Assembly: GCF_004000885.1 (NCBI RefSeq)
Contig: NZ_BIMC01000015.1
Coordinates: 1-64,000, forward strand
Direction of reading: 5' to 3'
DNA from: Paenibacillus glucanolyticus NBRC 15330
GTDB taxonomy: Bacteria; Bacillota; Bacilli; Paenibacillales; Paenibacillaceae
Length of the DNA stretch: 64,000 nt
The translations under genes and the position numbers were made by a program. The notes beneath the pieces are model-generated. The model was not told the origin of the DNA and searched no databases. It saw only the letters and a list, made by a program, of their open reading frames with translations. Below, piece after piece: positions 58,018 to 64,000 of this stretch (position 1 is the stretch's first letter; each line of letters opens with the position of its first letter).

Positions 58018-58836
58018 CTATTTTTGTCCTGCAGCAGCAGTGCGTTGAAGGCTTAGTAACTCATGAATCCCTATTTCAACAGTTTCTTCCCTGGAAGGAT
58101 CACCCGAAAATAAACCCTTCAGATAGCCTTTCCTTTGAGTAGTATTCATTCCTCGAATCTTAACAAGCTCAATGACTGTCCAATTTGAATCATCGGCAGC
58201 TTTACACAAGAGCTGATCATCTACGAGAACATGTTGAACAGGGCGGTTTAGTAGGTATCTGTAAACCGATAATTTTGTCGTAGGGAAACGAAAACCAATG
58301 GATGAATCTAGAACATCTCTTAAAAGTGGTTCTTTGAGATGATACTTACGAAAGATATCATTCAACTTTTGAAGCTGGATGCTATCAAGACATAAGGGAA
58401 CCCTTTTTCCTTGATCCGTTTTCTTCGTCAAAATATGGACACTTCTACGAGATATACTCTGTGGTTGATTCACTTTGGCGATACTGTCTTTCTCTTCTCC
58501 AGGAGGGTTCAAAGCGTCGATAACCCCCAGGCTAAATGGCGCTGCTTTTCCCGATCTATCTTTACTAGTTAGCGGGATTACAATAATATGCTCACTTTTA
58601 CGGTCAGCAGCCCATATAACTGCAAAATGTCTCTTATCCAGAGTACTCCCTTGACCCACAAAATCGCAATCAATTACTTGGCCTTTTGTTAATACTGGCT
58701 TGTATTCTTTCGTGTTCATATCTTGTGTAAGAGATCGAAGTTCAATGTTGACAATACGATGGAATCTCCCAACAAGCATGGTTTTAAGTGGTTCAGTAAT
58801 CGCGTGAATTCTTCTTTTTAGACTCTCTATACTCAA
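58018..58836 (-). CDS. PemK/MazF-family toxin-like protein, extended
   Basis: A 272-residue protein. Residues 48-130 match the PemK/MazF barrel: KGQVIDCDFVGQGSTLDKRH, FAVIWAADRKSEHIIVIPLT and the KVNQPQSISRRSVHIL strand (conserved R and S/T). MazF toxins are about 110-120 residues; here extra N-terminal (about 45) and C-terminal (about 120) parts are present. MazF proteins cleave mRNA. No antitoxin-like gene is adjacent on the same strand, so the protein may be regulated internally or have changed role. It is a single-gene unit with its own promoter region at about 58840-58900. Confidence 0.72.
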   Translation of the reverse strand: MSIESLKRRIHAITEPLKTMLVGRFHRIVNIELRSLTQDMNTKEYKPVLTKGQVIDCDFVGQGSTLDKRHFAVIWAADRKSEHIIVIPLTSKDRSGKAAPFSLGVIDALNPPGEEKDSIAKVNQPQSISRRSVHILTKKTDQGKRVPLCLDSIQLQKLNDIFRKYHLKEPLLRDVLDSSIGFRFPTTKLSVYRYLLNRPVQHVLVDDQLLCKAADDSNWTVIELVKIRGMNTTQRKGYLKGLFSGDPSREETVEIGIHELLSLQRTAAAGQK

Positions 58837-59028
58837 TCACACCTTATTCATTTATTACTTATATTATATCACCTTACGGGAATTCACGTTCGTATAGTCA
58901 TAAAAAACTCTTTAGAAAAGTCTGTACAATTCAATGTTAGTTGCAGTTTAATGATTGTTACTGTTCATATGTCTCTTGCAAAAAAAAAGGGAAGCATGTT
59001 ACTATGTATTAAATATTACTTTATTGGT

Positions 59029-59165
59029 GGTTCTGGCACGCGCCGAAGAACCTTTAAGATTAGCGTTTCTCCGAGAGTATGTTCAACCTATTTTAGGTTG
59101 AATTCGCATTAACTGCGAACATGTTCTGGGAGAAGCGCTTTTTTGCGTTTCTATCACAACCCAAA
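59029..59165 (+). ncRNA. Leader-RNA element, copy 8
   Basis: P1: GGTTC/GAACC around TGGCACGCGCCGAA. P2: AGCGTTTCTCC/GGGAGAAGCGCT with an inner ATGTTC/GAACAT stem and a CAACCTA/TAGGTTG hairpin, followed by six Ts and GCG. The 3' box is TCACAACCCAAAA. A -10-like TATGTATTAAAT lies about 25 bases before P1. The 40-aa frame at 59192 follows. Confidence 0.85.
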
Positions 59166-59191
59166 ATCATTAAAAAGGAGTGTTTAGTAGC

Positions 59192-59314
59192 ATGCACCGA
59201 CCATTAGTGGCTGTCCCAATTACTGGACAATTTAAGCCAAACATCCTCATCCAATGTATCTATCTAGCTTTATGTAGGATGTCATTTGTAGCGAATAAAG
59301 TAATAAATAGATAA
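59192..59314 (+). CDS. Short peptide, 40 aa, behind leader-RNA copy 8
   Basis: ATG 59192 with AAAAAGGAG upstream gives a 40-codon frame (MHRPLVAVPITGQFKPNILI, ending in KVINR). It is the first frame after the leader element and precedes the main gene by 42 bases. Its amphipathic content is modest; it may be a real small protein, a leader peptide or chance. Confidence 0.4.
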   Translation: MHRPLVAVPITGQFKPNILIQCIYLALCRMSFVANKVINR

Positions 59315-59355
59315 GGTTTGCAAGAATTTATAGGAATTTGAGGAGGCTTCAACTT

Positions 59356-60042
59356 ATGAGTGAGAACATGATGAACAAGATTTCAGCTGGATCTATTATC
59401 GTTACTAAAGATAAATGTCGATACCTTGTAGTAACTTCAGAGGTGAAGGATTCTGTGAGGATGGGCCCTTTTCTGAACTACAAGCTTATCAATATTGGAT
59501 CCTGGACACTAAGTGAACCAAGCTTTTCATGTCCAAGCCGGCTTATTGAATGGATCAGCACGAAACATAAGAGCTCTATTGTATCAGTGATCCCAGAAAA
59601 TGAACTATTGCCAGCTATACCTTGGTCGCATAATAACGATTATGTAACTGAACAGGGCCCATTTGTTGTCGTTTCTGAAGTTGATGAGAAATATGAATTT
59701 CTTTGCAATAGTATCGGTGATTTTACAAATAACTTTGAGGATGCGCTTTTATTTTATACGAAAGAAGAAGTTCCTCTCAACAGAGCGGGAGAAAGCATTC
59801 GTAGATTTGCTGACTTTCTTCCGATACGAAAAGTTAGCATCCAATCTAATAATTACTGCTTCAATTTCGAAACGAACGCAGACGAAGCAGTATTAGAATC
59901 AATTATGGAGTATCTGACCTGTAAGGTTATTGGTTATTCCGATGATGACATTGTTCCCGAACTTCAACAGAGGGGATATTATGCAAAAGTGATTTCAGAA
60001 ATACTCATAAAACCAGATCAAATACTATCGTCAGATTGGTAA
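59356..60042 (+). CDS. Hypothetical protein, paralogue of 35323-36159
   Basis: A 228-residue protein; ATG 59356 after GAGGAGG. The N-terminal block KISAGSIIVTKDKCRYLVVT, then LINIGSWTLSEPSFS and RLIEWIS matches the corresponding block of 35323-36159 in order and in key residues (SAGS, CRYL, EP-FS, LIEW). The C-terminal zinc ribbon of that protein is absent. Both genes follow the same kind of leader RNA, so leader and coding region may have duplicated together. Function unknown. Confidence 0.7.
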   Translation: MSENMMNKISAGSIIVTKDKCRYLVVTSEVKDSVRMGPFLNYKLINIGSWTLSEPSFSCPSRLIEWISTKHKSSIVSVIPENELLPAIPWSHNNDYVTEQGPFVVVSEVDEKYEFLCNSIGDFTNNFEDALLFYTKEEVPLNRAGESIRRFADFLPIRKVSIQSNNYCFNFETNADEAVLESIMEYLTCKVIGYSDDDIVPELQQRGYYAKVISEILIKPDQILSSDW

Positions 60043-60095
60043 TAAGTTTGATGATAGTGGAGTTTGTTCATTAATATTATATAAGGAGAGTACAT

Positions 60096-60332
60096 ATGTT
60101 TATAGCATCCTATAAAGGCCATCATTGTTGTGTAAGAGAGCATATTGAAAGTTCAACTCCTGAAGAAGCAGCTATGATTATTGCACTGAAAGCATATAAT
60201 CTCAATCAACCTAGTCTAGTAACTGGACTTTTTCGAGGTATCAAAGTCAGACCCCTTGGCAGTAAGAAAAAATCAGCAGTTTATACGGTTGGAGTGAACT
60301 CCGCTGGGCAACAAAAGGTTCTTCCAACATAG
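60096..60332 (+). CDS. Hypothetical basic protein, 78 aa
   Basis: ATG 60096 after AAGGAGAG. Basic, compact (FIASYKGHHCCVREHIESST, then GIKVRPLGSKKKSAVYTVGV). It lies 53 bases after the previous gene and before a terminator, so one transcript behind leader-RNA copy 8 is likely. No family recognised. Confidence 0.55.
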   Translation: MFIASYKGHHCCVREHIESSTPEEAAMIIALKAYNLNQPSLVTGLFRGIKVRPLGSKKKSAVYTVGVNSAGQQKVLPT

Positions 60333-60348
60333 TAAAATAGACAAAACA

Positions 60349-60383
60349 AAAAGAGACCGGATCTTCTTCCGGTCTCTTTTTTT
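60349..60383 (+). terminator. Terminator
   Basis: AAAGAGACCGGA pairs with TCCGGTCTCTTT around a short loop, followed by Ts. It overlaps the last bases of the convergent minus-strand gene. Confidence 0.85.
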
Positions 60384-60771
60384 AAATTTTAATAGATATT
60401 TTTTCTTCATAGATCTGTGTAACATCTTCTATTGAAATCGATTTTTCGAAGCAGTATTTTGCAATTTGAGTAAAGCTAAAATTGTGAGCAATCGTGACGT
60501 TAGATGTAATTATCTGAAGCATGTTAAAATCCTGACTTCGAACCATAAACTTTTCACCCATGAATACTACTAATGTTCTAATGTGATAGGCTTCATGAAT
60601 GTCCGTTTTGGGTACTCTCTTTGTGTAAACCCCAACATCATATTTATGAGGAACAAAACCATGTTGAGTAGACTGCTTATCATAACATAATAAATTTGCC
60701 CAATCCCTGCCTTTTTTCCCTAGACAGTATTCAATACCTTTATAAACTGCATATTTTCCTTCACGTACCAT
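60382..60771 (-). CDS. Hypothetical protein, 129 aa
   Basis: The ATG has AAAGGCTGG upstream. A basic soluble protein (KYAVYKGIEYCLGKKGRDWA, KRVPKTDIHEAYHIRTLVVF). Convergent with the leader-RNA copy 8 transcript. No family recognised. Confidence 0.55.
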   Translation of the reverse strand: MVREGKYAVYKGIEYCLGKKGRDWANLLCYDKQSTQHGFVPHKYDVGVYTKRVPKTDIHEAYHIRTLVVFMGEKFMVRSQDFNMLQIITSNVTIAHNFSFTQIAKYCFEKSISIEDVTQIYEEKISIKI

Positions 60772-60857
60772 GTATACCAGCCTTTCAATTATCTAAGAAG
60801 TATGTAAATAAAAATGACCACGTTTAAAAAAAATTAGCGATACAACATAACTTGAAC

Positions 60858-60902
60858 AAAAAACACCACTGAATAAGCCTAATTGGCTACTCAGTGGTGC
60901 TT
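60858..60902 (-). terminator. Terminator-like hairpin, minus strand
   Basis: On the minus strand GCACCACTGAGTAGCC pairs with GGCTTATTCAGTGGTG, and six Ts follow. No minus-strand gene ends here; the nearest upstream on that strand is the insertion sequence. It could end a small antisense RNA. Confidence 0.6.
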
Positions 60903-61107
60903 CCACATTGAAGGTATAGTTTAATTTCTTTTAATATGATTTAATATCGGAACTAATTATACTTTGATCGTATCGATTTCTAGACGAGCAGTCAATCAAC
61001 CTAAATAATAAGAAATGAGCCATTGATAGTCACAACTAGACAAGACCTTATATTGTTGTATCGAAACGAGTATGCTAATATTATCTCTATAAGTACTCAA
61101 ATTAAAT

Positions 61108-61235
61108 GGTCTCGGCATGCGCTATAAAGACCTTTCCAGAACAAAACACTTCTTTTAGTGATTTAGCAACTTTCGTTGGAAACTCAACGATTGTTTGAAT
61201 CCTAAATAGAAGTGTTTTTTTTATGGGCACAATAA
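61108..61235 (+). ncRNA. Leader-RNA element, copy 9
   Basis: P1: GGTCT/AGACC around CGGCATGCGCTATAA. P2: AACACTTCT/AGAAGTGTT with an inner CAAC/GTTG hairpin, followed by eight Ts. The usual 3' box is weak here (GGGCACAATAAT), so this copy shows which part is less constrained. The gene starts at 61257. Confidence 0.75.
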
Positions 61236-61256
61236 TAATAAACGGAGGACTTCATT

Positions 61257-62612
61257 ATGATGAATGCATTAAACACGAGTCAATGGGAACAAAATTTTGG
61301 AATGAGAATAGATCCTGATTCAAGTTCCTATACGATTTCTGTTACTAAATTCTTAGAGGAAGCACATAAAATAATTACTAAAATCACAGGGATAAAAGCA
61401 GAGTTATGTATTGAGAACGGAAGAGATAACGCTTTGATATTGGTATTAAAGAAACCATACATAGCTGTGAACGGACCCGATAAAAGACCATGGCCAATTT
61501 TTGAATTGTTTAGGGATCATCACAAGCTTCCCATTGAATGTGGCAATGAATTTGCAAATGAGATTATCGGATGTTTGTTTAATACATCTAGATTTCACAT
61601 TAACAATACAAAACTTTGTGATATTGGGGAAAGTATGACCTTCACTATTACAGCAAAACCTAGAAGGAGATACTTCATCGTGATTAATCCATCAAGTGAC
61701 TACTACCTTTATGCTTTTCATCAGGAGTATGGCATTAATTCAAATGATTCCATGTTGTTACTCAGGGATGAACAACCTGAACCTATAAAGCTTTGGGAAC
61801 AAGATGCACTTGAAATTCCAAAATACGATTATGACTATTTGGTTGCCGAAGAGACTAAAAACAACAACTCTCACAACAAATGTGCTTTTTCAATAGTAGA
61901 AAAACATTTGAAAAATCGTCTTTACAGATATTACATGGATATCAATGAGAAACATGAACGATACCGCTCTATTTACATGGTCTCCCCGTTACAGAAATAT
62001 CCGGATATCACTCTCAACGCATTTGATGAAATCGAGGGAACCCCTGTGAAACTGGAGGGAAGTGAGGAAGAGTACTTAAACCTTACTTATGAAGACTACT
62101 CGGAGTTATGGCAGGTGGCTTCTCAAAACGGTTTTATGAGTGAGCTTTACATTACAAAAGCATCCCGAATCATTCATAAACAAAAGCCTGTTTACCAGGA
62201 CATAGGAAGAGAGCAGCTACAAAACCTCCTCTTGCTATATCCACTTTGGGATCGATTTATAGTTAACACTGATAAGGGAATGGCTTTGGAGGCATTTATA
62301 GATTATCTTAATAATTGTGGTTGTGACCAAAATATTGATACCGTAATGTTCAGGTTATCAGCGAACCAGTCTGAATTGGACTTTGCACTCAAGTATGTGA
62401 AAGATCATGTCTTAATACAGTTACCTCATACGAAAGAGAAAAATTATCTTATGACTAAAGAGCAGACTACATGCATGGGATACTTAAAGAGTGTTATATC
62501 TGATCTCCATGAGCAATGTGTCAATGACTTAGAATTTAATGATTGGCTAAGTGAAAAAAGAATATTTGCCGGCAGTCTCAATGAACTTCTCAATGAACTT
62601 ACAGAAATTTAA
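61257..62612 (+). CDS. Hypothetical protein, 451 aa
   Basis: ATG 61257 lies eight bases after GGAGG (a second ATG follows directly). A soluble, mildly acidic protein with a mixed helix-strand pattern, for example KRPWPIFELFRDHHKLPIE, RRRYFIVINPSSDYYLYAF and YEDYSELWQVASQNGF. No catalytic motif or membrane segment is seen. It is the only gene behind leader-RNA copy 9 and ends near the insertion sequence. Function unknown. Confidence 0.7.
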   Translation: MMNALNTSQWEQNFGMRIDPDSSSYTISVTKFLEEAHKIITKITGIKAELCIENGRDNALILVLKKPYIAVNGPDKRPWPIFELFRDHHKLPIECGNEFANEIIGCLFNTSRFHINNTKLCDIGESMTFTITAKPRRRYFIVINPSSDYYLYAFHQEYGINSNDSMLLLRDEQPEPIKLWEQDALEIPKYDYDYLVAEETKNNNSHNKCAFSIVEKHLKNRLYRYYMDINEKHERYRSIYMVSPLQKYPDITLNAFDEIEGTPVKLEGSEEEYLNLTYEDYSELWQVASQNGFMSELYITKASRIIHKQKPVYQDIGREQLQNLLLLYPLWDRFIVNTDKGMALEAFIDYLNNCGCDQNIDTVMFRLSANQSELDFALKYVKDHVLIQLPHTKEKNYLMTKEQTTCMGYLKSVISDLHEQCVNDLEFNDWLSEKRIFAGSLNELLNELTEI

Positions 62613-62736
62613 ATTCAATTAAGAAAATCGTGAGATAAACTTATGTTAAAGTGGTAACTTAGAAATCGTGGATCGTTTACGGGAGTTGGATTATCGCGTT
62701 AAGCAGCATATGCTCGTTTGGATTGTCAACAGAAAA

Positions 62737-63531
62737 TCAAACAACATTTTTAAGGGCTTCATAGCGATACTGGACAGGCGTCATATAGCCTAAAGTTCCA
62801 TGAATACGATGTTTATTAAACCAGTTGACGTAATCATATAATTCCACTTCTAACTGTCGAAGGCTTTGGAAGTTCATTTGGTTTACGAACTCGGTTTTCA
62901 TGATTTTGTAGGTAGCTTCAGCGACCGCGTTGTCATAAGGACAGCCTTTCATGCTGAGTGAACGGCCAATATTAAACGTCTGTAGAAGCTCATCCATCTT
63001 TTGATTCTTAAACTCGCTGCCACGGTCGGTATGGAACCATTGAATCTGACGCAGATCGCCCTTGACCGTCGCAAAGGCGCGGGAAATCAATGCAGCGTCC
63101 TTATTTGGACCTGCACTATGGCCAATGATTTCTCGATTAAACAGATCCATTAGCACACAAATGTAATGCCAACGGTTCTGAACTTTTACATACGTCAGAT
63201 CGCTGACGACGAAGCGTTTGATTACCGATTGCTCAAACTCACGATCTAGCACATTTACCGTAGTTGCTTCGTTACACGCCGTCTTATGAGGCTTGTATTG
63301 AGCTGTTGTGTACGTAGAGACTAGGCCTTGCTCTTTCATCATCCGGCCTATTCGACGTCTGGACACAACGAATCCGCGCTCATTCAGCTTCACTTTAATC
63401 TTGCGCGTACCATAGGCCTTACGATTCTTGTGGAATATCTCCACCACAGCTGCGGTGACCTCATTTTCATTTACTTGCTCTTTGGCTTCATAATAGAACG
63501 TACTTCTTGCGATTTGCAGGACGTCACACAT
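62737..63531 (-). CDS. IS3-family transposase OrfB (DDE integrase domain)
   Basis: A 264-residue frame with the rve integrase core: first D in RFVVSDLTYVKV, second D in WFHTDRGSEF, and E in YDNAVAEATYK, the DDE triad. The HTH-like AYGTRKIKVKLNERG region is upstream. In IS3 elements OrfB is made as an OrfAB fusion by -1 frameshifting; the -1 frame from the end of OrfA continues without stop into this frame (VAIIQNNRDKYSVSA), consistent with that. The slippery site is not a canonical A-rich heptamer. Confidence 0.88.
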   Translation of the reverse strand: MCDVLQIARSTFYYEAKEQVNENEVTAAVVEIFHKNRKAYGTRKIKVKLNERGFVVSRRRIGRMMKEQGLVSTYTTAQYKPHKTACNEATTVNVLDREFEQSVIKRFVVSDLTYVKVQNRWHYICVLMDLFNREIIGHSAGPNKDAALISRAFATVKGDLRQIQWFHTDRGSEFKNQKMDELLQTFNIGRSLSMKGCPYDNAVAEATYKIMKTEFVNQMNFQSLRQLEVELYDYVNWFNKHRIHGTLGYMTPVQYRYEALKNVV

Positions 63532-63572
63532 TGCTGATACCGAGTATTTATCACGGTTGTTCTGGATGATAG

Positions 63573-63854
63573 CTACTTTCGTCCCATGATCAGCGCGGCT
63601 TGCTTTAAAATGTCGTTCTCCATTTTAAGGCGCTGGTTCTCTTTTCGTAAGGCAATGAGTTCATTTTCTTCTGCAGAGCGATTGTCCTTCTCTGAGAACG
63701 AACCTGAGGCTTGAGATTGCTTAATCCAACGGTCCAAGGAAGAAGCTGTGAGGCCATATTCCTCTACAATTTCGGCTCTGGGTTTCCCGTTTTCATATAG
63801 CTCCACCATTTTTTTCTTGAATTCTGATGTAAATGTCCGTCGTTCTCTTGGCAC
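63573..63854 (-). CDS. IS3-family transposase OrfA (helix-turn-helix)
   Basis: A 93-residue protein, RRTFTSEFKKKMVELYENGK, EYGLTASSLDRWIKQ and a leucine-zipper-like tail (ENELIALRKENQRLKMENDI). This is the standard OrfA of IS3/IS150 elements, which binds the element ends and dimerises. It precedes OrfB and shares a frameshift overlap with it. Confidence 0.88.
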   Translation of the reverse strand: MPRERRTFTSEFKKKMVELYENGKPRAEIVEEYGLTASSLDRWIKQSQASGSFSEKDNRSAEENELIALRKENQRLKMENDILKQAALIMGRK

Positions 63855-63979
63855 TGTAGATCCGCTCCTTTAATCTTATCTGCTTATTCTACAAGCCCTT
63901 ATCTTTATTGTCCAACTAAGTGTAGCCGATCCACGTTTCCCCATACAGGAAAATGGTGATTTCTGACTTGATTAACCCC

Positions 63980-64000
63980 GGCACTCCGTTCCAGAGTGCC
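63980..64000. repeat. GGCACTC hairpin at window end
   Basis: GGCACTC pairs with GAGTGCC around CGTTCCA. Its left 13 bases match 17266-17278. The sequence continues past the window, so its full extent is unknown. Confidence 0.5.

Larger units (their letters stand above)
62724..63914 (-). mobile_element. IS3-family insertion sequence (IS150-like)
   Basis: Two overlapping-frame genes on the minus strand, OrfA (63573-63854) and OrfB (62737-63531), with the IS3 layout. Ends are approximate: weakly matching terminal sequences (TGTCAACAGAAAATCA at 62724 and TGGACAATAAAGAT at 63914, minus strand) face each other, but no flanking direct repeat was confirmed. Both frames are intact, so the copy may be active. 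Confidence 0.8.

Overview
The window looks like about half of a large, low-GC plasmid (or plasmid-like megareplicon) of a spore-former-type Firmicute, most likely order Bacillales (Bacillus or Paenibacillus relatives). The reasons are strong AGGAGG-type ribosome binding sites, frequent GTG and TTG starts, intrinsic terminators after most genes, a Rep_3 initiator with an iteron origin, an actin-type (ParM-like) partition locus, a replication-relaxation protein, and a SigO/RsoA-like split sigma factor. No rRNA, tRNA or housekeeping gene was seen. The genus is inferred, not proven.

Layout. 1-10.3 kb (minus strand): a Tad/Flp-type pilus or secretion operon (XRE regulator, three CpaE/MinD-like ATPases with degenerate P-loops, CpaB-like SAF protein, TadA ATPase, a TadB-TadC-like double protein, two tandem pilin-like proteins and two anchored proteins, the last cut by the window edge). 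A good promoter lies upstream of a terminator-like hairpin in the operon leader. 10.4-16.2 kb: stability region with a MerR/RacA-like protein, a 0.6-kb TATAG-rich segment, a ParM-like actin and ParR-like adaptor bracketed by two clusters of TTAAGTTAA palindromes, and a Replic_Relax protein behind a 12-bp-period repeat. 16.2-26 kb: small unknown genes, a tandem ribbon-helix-helix-like protein, a duplicated zinc-ribbon protein, a RES-domain protein, a PilZ protein, and a gene-free stretch (19.97-20.64 kb) that reads like a folded RNA.

26-46 kb and 56-62.6 kb: accessory genes, many of them first genes behind a recurring 5' element. I find nine full copies and one degenerate copy of this element. 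Each has a -10 box, a small hairpin with conserved loop GCAYGCGC whose stem covaries, a long hairpin followed by a U-tract (a terminator), a conserved CACAACCCA box and then the ribosome binding site. The genes behind it include a DNA methyltransferase, a methyltransferase-like protein without a recognisable catalytic motif, a PP-loop (PAPS-reductase-like) protein and several unknown proteins. It looks like a plasmid-wide leader-RNA regulon and is the most interesting feature here. The same regions carry a PD-(D/E)XK-type protein, a GNAT protein, a Fic protein, an HD hydrolase, a secreted trypsin-like protease, a lipoprotein, a phospholipase A2-domain protein and a PemK/MazF-like protein.

47.5-51 kb: a compact operon of a Ycf46-like AAA+ ATPase, a DUF1257 (Ycf35-like) protein, a DUF2997 protein, a radical-SAM activase-like protein and a membrane protein; it looks like a conserved but functionally undefined system. 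51.4-53.9 kb: Rep_3 initiator and origin with about sixteen GGCCACAC-type iterons in two opposed blocks and a perfect DnaA box between them. 54-55 kb: the split sigma factor. 62.7-63.9 kb: an IS3-family (IS150-like) insertion sequence.

All calls rest on reading the sequence and on remembered family motifs; no database search was possible.
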